Source: Deltaproteobacteria bacterium
Lineage (GTDB): Bacteria; Desulfobacterota; SM23-61
Length of the DNA stretch: 64,000 nucleotides
Direction of reading: 5' to 3'
Assembly (NCBI GenBank): GCA_016875165.1
Contig: VGSF01000003.1
Span: forward strand, 62,001 to 126,000
Shown: positions 42,372 to 51,893 of the stretch, in pieces
Layout of the letters: each line of letters opens with the position of its first letter
Numbering within the stretch: the stretch's first letter is position 1
Notes under the pieces: generated by a model
The model's input: only the letters and a program-made list of their open reading frames with translations
Databases searched by the model: none
Told to the model about the DNA's origin: nothing
Program-made: the position numbers and the translations under genes

Positions 42372-44234
42372 ATGGAATTAAAAGAACATCGAATTGCCAA
42401 ACCCATCATCGGGTGTATCGCTGTTTCCCTTTCTCTGTTTCATCTCTATGCTGGAGCCTTCGGGGTTTTCGAGACGATGATGCAGCGCTCCGTTCACATC
42501 CTGACATTGCTGGCTCTGGCCTTTCTGGTCTTGCCCGCATCGAAAAAACTTCCTCCCAGGATCGTTTACCCCATTGACATTACCCTGGCAGGGCTGGCCC
42601 TGGCCGTCGATGTTTACATGGTCCTGGAACACGGCCGGATCGTCAAGCGCGACCTGTATTTCGGGCCCATTGCCACGCTGGATATAGTATTTGGCATCCT
42701 TACCATCTTACTTACCCTGGAAGCGGCCAGGAGGATAGCTGGCTGGGCCTTGACGGCCATCGGGGGAATTTTCATTTTATATGCGCTTTTCGGAAACTAC
42801 TTCCCTGAACCTTTTACCATCCGGGCTACCACTCCTATAACCCTGATTGAGCATATGTTTCTTATCCCCCAGGGGGTCTTCGGCATTCCTGCCGGAGTTT
42901 CCGCCACTTACATCTACCTGTTCGTCCTCTTCGGGGCTTTTTTGGAGGTGACCGGCGGGGGACGTTTCTTCATCAATATGGCCCTGGCTATGGTGGGGAG
43001 ATTAACCGGCGGCCCGGCCAAAGTGTCGGTCATATCCAGCGCCATGTTTGGGTCGATCTCCGGAAGCGCAGCGGCCAATGTTTTTGGAACCGGCACTTTT
43101 ACCATCCCCCTGATGAAACGGTTCGGTTATAAGCCGAACTTTGCCGGAGCAGTAGAGGCGTCAGCCTCCACCGGCGGGCAGATCACCCCGCCGGTCCTGG
43201 GGGCGGCCGCATTTGTCATGGCCGAGTTCATCGGCGTCTCTTATGCCAGGATCTGCCTGGCCGCTTTAATCCCAGCCCTGCTCTACTATGTGTCCATCTA
43301 CGCCGGGGTCCATGCCGAGGCCATGAAGACGGGGCTGAGGGGCATGGATCAGAAAGAACTTCCCATCATGCGGCAAGTTCTTACTAACGGGCTGCACTTT
43401 TTGATTCCTATTGGGACCCTGGTTTATTTTCTCATTGCCGGATACACGCCTTTCCGCGCGGCTTTTGTGGCCACCCTTGTTTTAATCGCTGTGGCCATGG
43501 TGCGGAAAAGCAGCCGGATTGGATTTAAGGGGATATGGAAATCGCTGGAATCCGGGGCGACCAATGCCATCATGATCGGGGTGGCCTGCGCCTGCGCCGG
43601 AATTGTCGTCGGCTCTCTGGAAGTCACCGGCCTGGGAATAAGCTTTGTCAGCATCCTTTTGAAACTTTCCGGGGGGAATTTCCTGGCAACGCTGGTTTTG
43701 GTGATGGTGGCCTGCATCATTTTGGGGATGGGCATGCCAACTACAGCAGCTTACATTCTGGCCGCCATGATCGGAGCGCCGGCCCTGGTCAAGTTGGGGA
43801 TACCTGTTCTCGCCGCCCATATGTTCGTCTTTGGATCGTGCATTCTTTCGGCCATCACTCCTCCGGTTGCCCTGGCGGCTTATGCCGGGGCCCAGATCGC
43901 CGGCGGAGATCCCATGAAAGTAGGATGGATTGCCTGCCGGCTCGGCTTCCCTAAATTTCTGGTTCCTTTTTTGATTGTTTATAATCCCGTGCTTCTCTGG
44001 ACGGGCGAGCCCTTTTGGATCTTCCAGAGCACGGTAACGGCGATTCTGGGAGTTCTGGCTTTTTCGTTCGGCATCGACCGTTGGCTTTGGAAAGACTTAG
44101 GCCTGGTCAAATCGGCCCTTTTTATCGTTTCCGGGTTCATTCTAATGGTTCCGGAAATTTACACGGACCTTGTGGGGATGGCTGTTTTTGCCCTTTTGGT
44201 GGCCTCGCAATGGAAATATCGCCAGGCAGCATAA
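42372..44234 (+). CDS. TRAP transporter permease, fused 4TM/12TM subunits
   Basis: 620 aa polytopic inner-membrane protein carrying the small (DctQ-like, about 1-170) and large (DctM-like, about 180-620) subunits as one chain, as is usual for TAXI-TRAP systems. Signatures: FGSISGSAAANVFGTGTFTIPLMKRFGYKPNFAGAVEASASTGGQITPPVLGAAAF, and later GMGMPTTAAYILAAMIGAPALVKLGIPVLAAHMFVFGSCILSAITPPVALAAYAGAQIA. Sodium-driven uptake of the ligand bound by the receptor encoded upstream. ATG 42372 is the first in-frame start after the fold-back; the ribosome-binding site is GGGAGGGGGAC inside its right arm. Confidence 0.92.
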   Translation: MELKEHRIAKPIIGCIAVSLSLFHLYAGAFGVFETMMQRSVHILTLLALAFLVLPASKKLPPRIVYPIDITLAGLALAVDVYMVLEHGRIVKRDLYFGPIATLDIVFGILTILLTLEAARRIAGWALTAIGGIFILYALFGNYFPEPFTIRATTPITLIEHMFLIPQGVFGIPAGVSATYIYLFVLFGAFLEVTGGGRFFINMALAMVGRLTGGPAKVSVISSAMFGSISGSAAANVFGTGTFTIPLMKRFGYKPNFAGAVEASASTGGQITPPVLGAAAFVMAEFIGVSYARICLAALIPALLYYVSIYAGVHAEAMKTGLRGMDQKELPIMRQVLTNGLHFLIPIGTLVYFLIAGYTPFRAAFVATLVLIAVAMVRKSSRIGFKGIWKSLESGATNAIMIGVACACAGIVVGSLEVTGLGISFVSILLKLSGGNFLATLVLVMVACIILGMGMPTTAAYILAAMIGAPALVKLGIPVLAAHMFVFGSCILSAITPPVALAAYAGAQIAGGDPMKVGWIACRLGFPKFLVPFLIVYNPVLLWTGEPFWIFQSTVTAILGVLAFSFGIDRWLWKDLGLVKSALFIVSGFILMVPEIYTDLVGMAVFALLVASQWKYRQAA

Positions 44235-44291
44235 ATTAGCCGATATGTCATTTTCCGAGGAGGAAGAGAGTTTAAAAACCGCCTTAGGTTT

Positions 44292-45113
44292 TTACAGGTT
44301 TTTGCGGACATATTCTACCGCGTTGCGAAATATGGCCAGCCCCATTCCTTCTTCCGGTACCTTCTCGCGGGTCCAGCGGGGATGATTGACGAAATACAGG
44401 TAGGCTTCAGGGTGGGGCATCATCCCGAAGAGCCTTCCTGTCTCATCGCAGATGCCCGCAATGGCTGAGACTGATCCGTTTGGATTCAGGGGGTATTCCA
44501 GCGTAGGTTTCTGGTAGTCCGGGTCTGAATACTGAAGGGCGATCAGGTTTTTTCTCTCCAGTTCGGCGAGTATCTCTGCATTCTTGGGGATAAATTTTCC
44601 TTCCCCGTGCCTGACCGGCAGGTAGAGTCCTTTCAATCCCCGGGTGAATATGGATGGATTGTTGGAGTTGACTTTCAGGTACACCCAGCGGTCCTCGAAC
44701 CTGCCCGAATCATTAAAGGTCAGGGTCAGCTCCTGTTTCCCGTAAGCGCCCTCCAGTCCCGGGAGCAAACCGGATTTGACCATGAGCTGAAAACCGTTGC
44801 ACACGCCTAGGATAAGCTTCCCCTCCCTGATGAAACGGAAAATTACCTCATCCAGGCGCTCTCCGCTTCCGGCGATTTTGGCATATTTCAAGCGATGAGC
44901 CATGGCTTTGGCCGCCCCCAGATCGTCTCCGTCCAAAAATCCTCCGGGAAGGTTAAGGAAATGATAATCGTCCAGCTTGACCTCTCCTGCAAGGATGTCA
45001 TAGAGGAAGACGATATCTACCACATCGGAGCCGGCCAGCCGGCAGGCATGGGCCATCTCCATTTCGCAGTTGATGCCGTTTCCGGCCAGAACAATGGATT
45101 TTACTTTTTTCAT
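44292..45113 (-). CDS. purQ: Phosphoribosylformylglycinamidine synthase, glutaminase subunit
   Basis: 273 aa from ATG 45113 (GGGGAAGAAT before it; the frame extends upstream without a plausible start). Class I glutamine amidotransferase: nucleophile Cys in ILGVCNGFQLMVKSGLLPG, oxyanion strand HFLNLPGGFLDGDDLGA, and His/Glu of the triad in GMMPHPEAYLYF. Supplies ammonia to PurL in step 4 of purine synthesis. The purL gene lies upstream on the same strand, separated by a family B repeat, so the two may share a transcript or be independently expressed. Confidence 0.92.
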   Translation of the reverse strand: MKKVKSIVLAGNGINCEMEMAHACRLAGSDVVDIVFLYDILAGEVKLDDYHFLNLPGGFLDGDDLGAAKAMAHRLKYAKIAGSGERLDEVIFRFIREGKLILGVCNGFQLMVKSGLLPGLEGAYGKQELTLTFNDSGRFEDRWVYLKVNSNNPSIFTRGLKGLYLPVRHGEGKFIPKNAEILAELERKNLIALQYSDPDYQKPTLEYPLNPNGSVSAIAGICDETGRLFGMMPHPEAYLYFVNHPRWTREKVPEEGMGLAIFRNAVEYVRKNL

Positions 45114-45219
45114 ATTCTTCCCCAGCGATAAGACATTTAATGGGACACAGATGAACACGGATGAACACAGATATTTCAACAGCCGCAATCAAACAGAAGG
45201 AAAACCTACGTTATTCGTA

Positions 45220-45475
45220 TCAGTTTAGCGATTTGAAAAAATGGTATTAAAGCCTTTGTTGAGGGCCGGGGGTTAGAGCGGAACGCGCCGGAAGCATCGG
45301 TTGGGTTTCCGCTTGGCCACGGGGACAAAAGATCTTTTCCTCCGGAGGAGGCGGGGGTTCTTGCCCGCCCTATATGCGGAGAAATTCGCGCCTTATGATT
45401 CCAAGCGTTACGCTCTGGCCCCTGGAATCCCTTGGCCCTTACAACACACCTTTTTTCAAAGAGCTAAAGTGCTAC
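45220..45475. repeat. Inverted-repeat element family B, copy 2
   Basis: Ends CAGTTTAGCGATTTGAA and TTCAAAGAGCTAAAGTGCTA. Over 200 bases it is nearly identical to copy 1 at 5437-5703, including GGCCGGGGGTTAGAGCGG and TCCTCCGGAGGAGGCGGGGG. Sits between purL and purQ. Confidence 0.85.
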
Positions 45476-45481
45476 CGTTAT

Positions 45482-48460
45482 TCAAAATCTTAAAGGGCGC
45501 TGCCAGGCTTCTTTAAGCTCAAAAATGTTTGCTCTAACCGCAGTTTTTCCATGCAATCCGGTGATCGTAAACGTGCTACCCCCGGTTATACTGCCGATCT
45601 CCGCAAAGACATTTCCTTTAAGGCATTCTTCAAATGTTCTTTGATGTTCAGGATGGACGGCGACTACAAAACGGCTCTGAGATTCTGAAAATAATAATAC
45701 ATCGTTACGGTTAACCCCGGAGGAAGGGACTTTTCTTAAATCCACTTCCATTCCCAGAGCTCCGGCAAGAGCTGTTTCGGCCAGGGCTACGCCCAGGCCG
45801 CCATCTGAGCAGTCATGACAGGAGGCCGCCAATCCCCGCTGGATGGCTTGCCCTAAGGCTTCATATAGAGCTTTGGCGCGCGGGGCATTGACTTTGGGAA
45901 CCTGGTTTCCGATAAATCCGTAAAGGGCATAGTATTCTGACCCGCCCATATCATTATAAGTCTCTCCTAATATATAAACTCTGTCCCCACTGCGCTTAGC
46001 ATCCATAGTTATGCACCGGCGTACATCCGAAACCACGCTCACCGCCGAAAACAATACGGTGGGGGGGATGGAAATCTTTGTGTTCCCGATCAGGTAGTCG
46101 TTTTTCATGGAATCTTTGCCGGAGATGCAGGGAACACCAAAGGCCCTGGTATAGTGATAAAGGGCCTGGTTGGCCCGCACAAGCTGGGCCAGCTTGTATT
46201 CGCCGTCCGGAGTTTTATCCGATTGGATGGGGTCGCACCAGCAAAAATTATCCAGGCCGGCCATTTGTTTCAGGTTTCCGCCAGTGGCTAGGTTATTGCG
46301 GATGGCTTCATCGATGGCGCAGGCCATCATGTGATAAGTGTCAATGTCGCTGTACCGGGAACAGATGCCCGAAGAAACCACGATTCCTTCCCAAGACTCA
46401 AGCAGCGGCCGCAAAACCGTGGCATCGCTCGGCCCGTCGTTATGGGCGCCAACCAGGGGCTTGATGACGCACCCGCCCTGGACCTCGTGGTCATATTGCC
46501 GGATGACCGATTCCTTGCTGCAAATGTTGTAGCGGGAAAGAACCTTTTTCAGGGCGGCGGTCAGGTCCGGCGGATCGTTGAAAGCGGGTTCAGGATGAAC
46601 TTTCTTTTCCCAGCGGGCTTTCAGCTCCATCCGGGGCAGGCCATTGTGCAAAAAATCCATGTCGAGATAGGCCGCGGTTTGGCCGTGATAAAGGATGTGA
46701 AATTTCCCGCTGTCCGTGAATTCACCGAGGACCGTAGCTTCTACCTCCATGCGCCTGGCTAATTCCAGAAAGCGGCCGATTTTTTCCGGGGAAACAGCCA
46801 GGGTCATGCGTTCCTGGGCCTCGGAGAGAAGGATTTCCCAGGGATCGAGGCCGGCATATTTCAAAGGAGCCCGCTCCAGATAGATGCGGCAGCCGTGGCA
46901 ATCCCGGGCCATCTCTCCCACCGAGGAAGAAAGGCCGCCGGCGCCGTTATCCGTGATGGCGTGATAGAGGCCCAGGTCCCGGGCCCGCAGGAGAAAGTCG
47001 GTCATGCGCTTCTGGGTAATCGGGTCCCCGATCTGCACGGCGCTGGTAGGTGATTCTTCGTGGAGCTCTTCGGAGGAAAAAGTGGCCCCGTGGATTCCAT
47101 CCTTGCCGATCCGTCCGCCGGTCATGACGATTAAATCGCCCGGCATGGCCTGTTTTTCGTGGGATGGTTCCCCTAAAATATTTCTGGGCATGATTCCGCC
47201 CGTTCCGCAATAAACCAGCGGCTTGCCGGCGTAGCGTTCATCGAAGACGATAGACCCATTAACCGTGGGAATGCCGCTCTTGTTTCCTCCGTGCTCCACC
47301 CCTTCGCGCACCCCTTCGTAAATTCGTTTGGGATGAAGCAGCCGGGGAGGCAAAGGCTTGGAATAATCAGGCGGAGCAAAGCAGAATGTATCCACGTTGA
47401 AGATTAGTTTTGCCCCTTTGCCCGTTCCAAAAGGATCCCGATTGACCCCAACGATACCGGTGAGCGCTCCGCCGTAGGGGTCGAGGGCCGAAGGGCTGTT
47501 GTGAGTTTCCACTTTAAAGACTATGTTCCAGTCTTCGTTAAAGCGCATGATCCCGGCATTATCCTTGAATACCGAAACACACCAGTCTTTCTCGCCCATG
47601 GCCTGGCGGATCTCTTCAGTGGAGCGTTTGATGTAGGTATCAAACAGGCTGTCGATGCGCAAAACTTTGCCCTCTTCGTCCTGATATTCGATCAGTCCAT
47701 TGAAGATCTTATGCTTGCAGTGCTCAGACCAGGTTTGGGCTAAGGCTTCCAGCTCGCAGTCTGTAAGGTTTTCCCCCAGGCCGATCTTTTTCCGTTCCTC
47801 CCGCACCCCCGGGTCTTCCGCATAATTCCTGATGGCTTTCATCTCTTTCAGGGTCAAAGCCAGAACCCGATCCGCGCTGATGCGCATCAACTCTTTATCG
47901 CTGACTTGCAGGTTGATTTCCGCCACCTGATATTCTTTTCTTCCCGCCATCCTGGGAACGGTCACGCCCATTCCTACCTCGGGATTCCATGATGATTGGT
48001 CTTTGATTTCGAACCGCTGGATGAGCGTATTGGCCAGGAGGCCGGTGGCGATGCGCTCTGCTTGTTCCTTAGTCAATTTTCCCCTGATCAGGTAAAGAAC
48101 CGAAGTATAAACTCCTTCCCAGGCGTTGAATTTCCGCTGCAAAAGAAGCTCAACTGCTTCACGGGCTGTTCGTCCAATGTTGTCTGTGACCCCGGCCTTG
48201 TATCCTACTTCGATCGCCCAGTCAAAATCATCCCGCAGGGGTTTCCCTATGGAAAATTCCTGGATAATGGGGTCGAGAAAAGGGCCCGAGGCAGCCTTTT
48301 CAATCTCCGGAGCGGACATGGCTGCGTCAACCGTGTAAACGTCGACCGTAACTACAGAGTCCACGATGATGTTTAAATCATCGATAATCCGCCGCTTGAT
48401 TTTTTCGCCGCGGGCATCCCGGATGGTTGGCTTCAATCCGATTTCTACGCGATAAGCCAT
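45482..48460 (-). CDS. purL: Phosphoribosylformylglycinamidine synthase with N-terminal PurS-like domain
   Basis: 992 aa. The start is ATG 48460 (MAYRVEIGLKPTIRDARGEK) after AAAGGAGAGAG. The first about 170 residues contain PurS-like beta-alpha repeats, replacing a separate PurS. Residues about 210-990 are PurL: LTDCELEALAQTWSEHCKHK, FKVETHNSPSALDPYGGA, GVNRDPFGTG, VEHGGNKSGIPTVNGS, DNGAGGLSSSVGEMA, LSEAQERM, GKDSMKN and SCHDCSDGGLGVALAE. ATP-dependent conversion of FGAR to FGAM with ammonia from PurQ. This architecture is shared by several deltaproteobacterial and other lineages and is intermediate between small PurL (about 740 aa) and large PurL (about 1,290 aa). Confidence 0.93.
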   Translation of the reverse strand: MAYRVEIGLKPTIRDARGEKIKRRIIDDLNIIVDSVVTVDVYTVDAAMSAPEIEKAASGPFLDPIIQEFSIGKPLRDDFDWAIEVGYKAGVTDNIGRTAREAVELLLQRKFNAWEGVYTSVLYLIRGKLTKEQAERIATGLLANTLIQRFEIKDQSSWNPEVGMGVTVPRMAGRKEYQVAEINLQVSDKELMRISADRVLALTLKEMKAIRNYAEDPGVREERKKIGLGENLTDCELEALAQTWSEHCKHKIFNGLIEYQDEEGKVLRIDSLFDTYIKRSTEEIRQAMGEKDWCVSVFKDNAGIMRFNEDWNIVFKVETHNSPSALDPYGGALTGIVGVNRDPFGTGKGAKLIFNVDTFCFAPPDYSKPLPPRLLHPKRIYEGVREGVEHGGNKSGIPTVNGSIVFDERYAGKPLVYCGTGGIMPRNILGEPSHEKQAMPGDLIVMTGGRIGKDGIHGATFSSEELHEESPTSAVQIGDPITQKRMTDFLLRARDLGLYHAITDNGAGGLSSSVGEMARDCHGCRIYLERAPLKYAGLDPWEILLSEAQERMTLAVSPEKIGRFLELARRMEVEATVLGEFTDSGKFHILYHGQTAAYLDMDFLHNGLPRMELKARWEKKVHPEPAFNDPPDLTAALKKVLSRYNICSKESVIRQYDHEVQGGCVIKPLVGAHNDGPSDATVLRPLLESWEGIVVSSGICSRYSDIDTYHMMACAIDEAIRNNLATGGNLKQMAGLDNFCWCDPIQSDKTPDGEYKLAQLVRANQALYHYTRAFGVPCISGKDSMKNDYLIGNTKISIPPTVLFSAVSVVSDVRRCITMDAKRSGDRVYILGETYNDMGGSEYYALYGFIGNQVPKVNAPRAKALYEALGQAIQRGLAASCHDCSDGGLGVALAETALAGALGMEVDLRKVPSSGVNRNDVLLFSESQSRFVVAVHPEHQRTFEECLKGNVFAEIGSITGGSTFTITGLHGKTAVRANIFELKEAWQRPLRF

Positions 48461-48576
48461 TTGTCTCTCTCCTTTAAACCCATAAACTCTGCGGACTAAA
48501 CGCCCTGGCTCCCGGACCACATCCTTACGGTAACGAAAGGATCGGATCCCGGAGGCCCTAAAAGTTGTTATATAAT

Positions 48577-48888
48577 TTGGATCATCTCCAAATTAGTTGA
48601 TCGAATATTTTATCAAAATTAGGTAAGGGATCGGAAGGAAAGGCAGATTGCGCCGCAAGCATCGGCGGGATATTCGCTTCCCTAACCCACCCGGCTCGCC
48701 TTCCGCCCAGCACAGCGGGGGCGGGAAAAGAACGGTACGGAGGATAGAAGAACACCCCCGCCCCAGCTTAAGAGGGAGGCGTGCCTCATGATTGCCAGCA
48801 ATATGACTTTCCTTCCGATCCCCTGAAAGTACAGGACATTTTACCCATCCCGGCTCTCTGCGCCTCAACTAATTTGGAGATGATCCAA
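48577..48888. repeat. MITE-like element D with perfect 24-bp terminal inverted repeats
   Basis: TTGGATCATCTCCAAATTAG...TTGA (48577-48600) is exactly complementary to the sequence at 48865-48888. The 312-base interior is GC-rich, with GCGGGGGCGGG / CCCCCGCCCC pairing and no believable gene. A second, interrupted copy lies at 25767-25935. It fills the gap between purL and the MFS gene. Confidence 0.85.
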
Positions 48889-48920
48889 CAATCTATGCTA
48901 TTAAGTATGCGCATCTTTGC

Positions 48921-50123
48921 CTAACGCCGCAACGGCACGGGCAGAGGTTCGGGAGATTTTTTGGAAAGGTTTTCAGACAATGCCAGAGAAGCCCAAATCC
49001 CCAGTCCCAGCAAGGCTGCGCCGACCAAAAAAGGAAACCCCTGTCCCAAACGATCGGCCATCAGCCCGCTGATGTTGGGACCCAGGAAAAAACCGATCAT
49101 CCGGGTGGTGAAGAAAAAGCCCATGCTCGCTCCGCGAACCTCTTTTGAGGAGAGATCGGCAATGGCCACCCGCACAGAGGGGGAGTAGATACCCAGGCCC
49201 GCACCGGCAATTGCCAGAACCCCCATCGTGTACAGAAAAGTTCCGCCCTGGGATAGTAAGAGTACGGCAAGGGCATAGATACTCATGCCCAAGAGGATCG
49301 GTTTTTTTCTCCCCTGTCGGTCAGACCATTTCCCCACGGGCTTCTGCAGCAGGATGTAAACGATGAAGTAGGAACTGAACAGCCATCCAATCTTTTCGGG
49401 CAGGACGCCCAGGCGCGAGGCCATCACTGGTAAAAGGGTTATGATCGTTCCCCAGACGAAGGCTTCGGCAAAACCGATCAGGCAAAGGAGGCGGATATCA
49501 GGCAGGCGCAAGGAGGCAAAACCATACCGTTCCCCCCAGGTTAGCGTTTCTCCCTGGTATTGCGGTGGTTTTTCCCGGATACCCACCCAGAGAACGCCCG
49601 CGGCCAGCAGGGCGAGGACTGCGCAGCCAATAAAAGGCAGGTTCATTCCTCCCAGACTATATAGCATTCCCCCCAGGAAAGGTCCAACTGCAAACCCCAC
49701 CATTTCCACGCTGGAGAGAAGGCCCACGGTTTCCCCTCTTCTTTCCACCGGAGATTGATCAATAACATAGGCCGTCAATGCTGGCCAGACCATGCCCGCT
49801 CCCACGCCATGAAGAAGGCGCACCCAAAAAACCTGGGGAAGGGAATGAGCGAAGGTGTAAAGAAAGGCAACCAGTCCATAGCAGGCCATTCCTCCCACCA
49901 TGAAAAATTTCCGCCCGAAGCGGTCGGAGATCCCCCCAAAAAAAGGCTGGACCAGGAATTGGCTGATGGTAAAGCCGGAAACGATCAACCCCAGCTCAAA
50001 ATTAGTGGCCCCTTTTTCCGATACATAAATGGGGAAAAGGGGGATGATGAAACCCAGGCCCATGACTGCGATCGTTCCGGCCATGGCCACCAGGATAAGT
50101 TCTTTTTGAAATATTCGATTCAT
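48921..50123 (-). CDS. MFS transporter, drug/metabolite exporter type
   Basis: 400 aa with 12 predicted TM helices. Motif A in loop 2-3 is GGISDRFGRKF; a second copy in loop 8-9 is GKWSDRQGRKK; motif C-like GFAVGPFLGGMLYSLGG in TM5 is a mark of drug:H+ antiporters. N-terminus MNRIFQKELILVAMAGTIAVMGLGFIIPLFP is typical of DHA1-like exporters. The substrate cannot be predicted. Monocistronic, between repeat elements D and B. Confidence 0.88.
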   Translation of the reverse strand: MNRIFQKELILVAMAGTIAVMGLGFIIPLFPIYVSEKGATNFELGLIVSGFTISQFLVQPFFGGISDRFGRKFFMVGGMACYGLVAFLYTFAHSLPQVFWVRLLHGVGAGMVWPALTAYVIDQSPVERRGETVGLLSSVEMVGFAVGPFLGGMLYSLGGMNLPFIGCAVLALLAAGVLWVGIREKPPQYQGETLTWGERYGFASLRLPDIRLLCLIGFAEAFVWGTIITLLPVMASRLGVLPEKIGWLFSSYFIVYILLQKPVGKWSDRQGRKKPILLGMSIYALAVLLLSQGGTFLYTMGVLAIAGAGLGIYSPSVRVAIADLSSKEVRGASMGFFFTTRMIGFFLGPNISGLMADRLGQGFPFLVGAALLGLGIWASLALSENLSKKSPEPLPVPLRR

Positions 50124-50212
50124 GAGGAAAAAACTTGATTTTTTAAATTAAGTGATTAAAATAAGTTTCGCTTAGCGTTGCTTTTTAGGGACAAAGATGA
50201 TGAGCGTTTATT

Positions 50213-50488
50213 TGTAACACTTTAGCTCTTTGAAGAAAGGTGTGTTGTAAAGGCCAAGGGATTCCAGGGGCCGGGGGCCAGAGCGGAATCCGCCTTAGGC
50301 GGAGAATCATAAGGCGCTTATTTCTCCGCATATGGGGCGGGCAAGAACCCCCGCCTCCCCCGGAGGAAAAGATCTTCCGTCTTCGTGGCCAAGCGGAACC
50401 CCAACCGATGCTTCCGGCGCGTTCCGCTCTAACCCCCGGCCCTCAACAAAGGCTTTTATACCTTTTTTTCAAATCGCTAAACTGTTGC
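50213..50488. repeat. Inverted-repeat element family B, copy 4 (reverse orientation)
   Basis: From TAACACTTTAGCTCTTTGAA (50214) to TTCAAATCGCTAAACTGTTG (50487). The interior repeats GGCCGGGGGCCAGAGCGG, CGGGCAAGAACCCCCGCCTCC and CCGATGCTTCCGGCG in inverse order to copies 1 and 2. Occupies half of the gene-free stretch 50124-50648; the other half has nothing I recognise. Confidence 0.85.
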
Positions 50489-50648
50489 GTTTATTTTAAA
50501 ACTATCGTTATATTTCCAAGATGGTAAAATTCTAAAAATTATAATAGTGAACACCGGTGATTCAAGACAAATTCCCGAGCCTCCTGAAAAGTTATTTTAA
50601 CTTAGCACAGGAGTTAGAAAAAGGTCAACCGACGGATGGGCAAGACGG

Positions 50649-51422
50649 ATGGACGTAAGGAGGCGCCCAAATTCATTGCTGGTCATGGTCGGAACGGTTC
50701 ACCGCGATCCCGGCGGCTATGCCCGGCTTTCCCGAATCCTGGAAAGGGAACGCCCGGATCTAATTACAGTGGAAGTCAGCCCTTACTCCAGATTGTTCCG
50801 GGCCGAAGAATCATCGGCGCTCAGAAATACTTTACGGGAGAACCTGCGGAAGATTCAGAAGGAAGAAGGGCGGCCATTAAGCGATTTTCTTTCTCGCGGC
50901 GCAATCATGGGGATTTTCTTTCTGCTGAAAGAACCGTTTGAATGGCGGGCAGCAAAGTCTTACGCCCACCGGTATGGAATTGTTATCCATGATATTGATC
51001 TCTCCATTTTTTCTAAAGTGAATCTGGCGCATCTTTCTGAGCTTATTGCGGTTGAGAACTTACGAACCTTGCTCCGTTTACATATTCCCTCTTTTTCCGA
51101 ACAAGTGAAAACGCAATATTCCCGGGCTGAATTTCTTTTTCATCATCCTCCTTCATTCTGGCCGGCGCCTAAGGAACTTAAAGAAAGGGAGGCATACATG
51201 GCTGAGAAAATTCGCAAATTCGCTCAGGGTGGAAATGGAGAAAAAATATTGCACGTAGGCGGCTGGGAACACCTGATCGATGATCCCGATGGAAATTCAC
51301 TCTTTGCCCTTCTTCAAGACCTTCAGCCTAAAAGAGTTCTTTTAAACACTTTCAAAAATTTATCCACAAAATCTGTGGATAAGGTGTGGAAAACTTTAGG
51401 TATAGAATTCAAAACGCAATAA
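50649..51422 (+). CDS. TraB/ChaN-like fold protein
   Basis: 257 aa. The N-terminal strand LLVMVGTVHRDPGGYARLSRILERERPDLITVEVSPYS follows the G-T-x-H ... P-D-x-(I/V)-x-V-E pattern of the TraB/PrgY-EreA/ChaN-TIKI superfamily; near the end, EKILHVGGWEHLIDD gives a second conserved His. These proteins are metal-dependent hydrolases or heme-binding proteins; this subgroup is uncharacterised. No signal peptide or TM, so cytoplasmic. The putative start ATG 50649 has weak SD (GATGGGCAAGACGG). Assignment is by motif only. Confidence 0.6.
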   Translation: MDVRRRPNSLLVMVGTVHRDPGGYARLSRILERERPDLITVEVSPYSRLFRAEESSALRNTLRENLRKIQKEEGRPLSDFLSRGAIMGIFFLLKEPFEWRAAKSYAHRYGIVIHDIDLSIFSKVNLAHLSELIAVENLRTLLRLHIPSFSEQVKTQYSRAEFLFHHPPSFWPAPKELKEREAYMAEKIRKFAQGGNGEKILHVGGWEHLIDDPDGNSLFALLQDLQPKRVLLNTFKNLSTKSVDKVWKTLGIEFKTQ

Positions 51423-51562
51423 ATTTTAACGTTTTTCGGTTGGTTGCCTCATTTTTAATCAATAAAATTATAAATAATATTAATAAGTTATTTCAAAATT
51501 GGCTCTGGATTTGAATTTCGGGGGGTAGGGCGTAGAAAAAATCACAATTATCAACAGTTTTT

Positions 51563-51630
51563 AAGGGGGCATCTCTAAAAAGGCAGGAAAGAAGCCTCTT
51601 TCCGGCTGTCTTCCCTTAGAGATCCCGGTC
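51563..51630 (+). promoter_or_regulatory. Hairpin upstream of the FmdB-type gene
   Basis: GGCATCTCTAA and the later TTAGAGATCCC pair, with inner AAGGCAGGAAAGAAGCC and TTTCCGGCTGTCTTCC partly complementary. It lies about 60 bases before the FmdB-type start. Function unknown; may be a terminator of the upstream gene or a leader structure. Confidence 0.4.
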
Positions 51631-51687
51631 TGGTTTCTTTCTCGGGCTGGATGATTTATTTCTTATATATTGAAAGGAGGTTCCATC

Positions 51688-51852
51688 ATGCCGAATTACG
51701 AGTTTATGTGCCAAAAATGCAACAAGAAGTTCTCCTTAGCTATGAGTGTGAAGGATCGGGAAGAAGGTAAATTCAAATGTCCGAAATGCGGCAGCCGCAA
51801 AAGTCAACCCGTCTTCGGCAATTTTTACGCTAAAACTTCGAAAAAAAGTTAG
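51688..51852 (+). CDS. FmdB-type zinc-ribbon protein
   Basis: 54 aa, start ATG 51688 after AAAGGAGGTTCC. The sequence is the FmdB putative regulatory protein domain: MPNYEFMCQKCNKKF, then FKCPKCGSRKSQPVFGNFYAKTSKKS, with two CxxC pairs binding zinc. Family members are widespread small proteins, named after a formylmethanofuran dehydrogenase regulator; the actual role is unknown. An in-frame upstream start at 51670 lies before the ribosome-binding site and is rejected. Confidence 0.88.
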   Translation: MPNYEFMCQKCNKKFSLAMSVKDREEGKFKCPKCGSRKSQPVFGNFYAKTSKKS

Positions 51853-51893
51853 GCGTATCTCCTAAAAATTTTCGGCCAGAAAGGGGGACTCAA

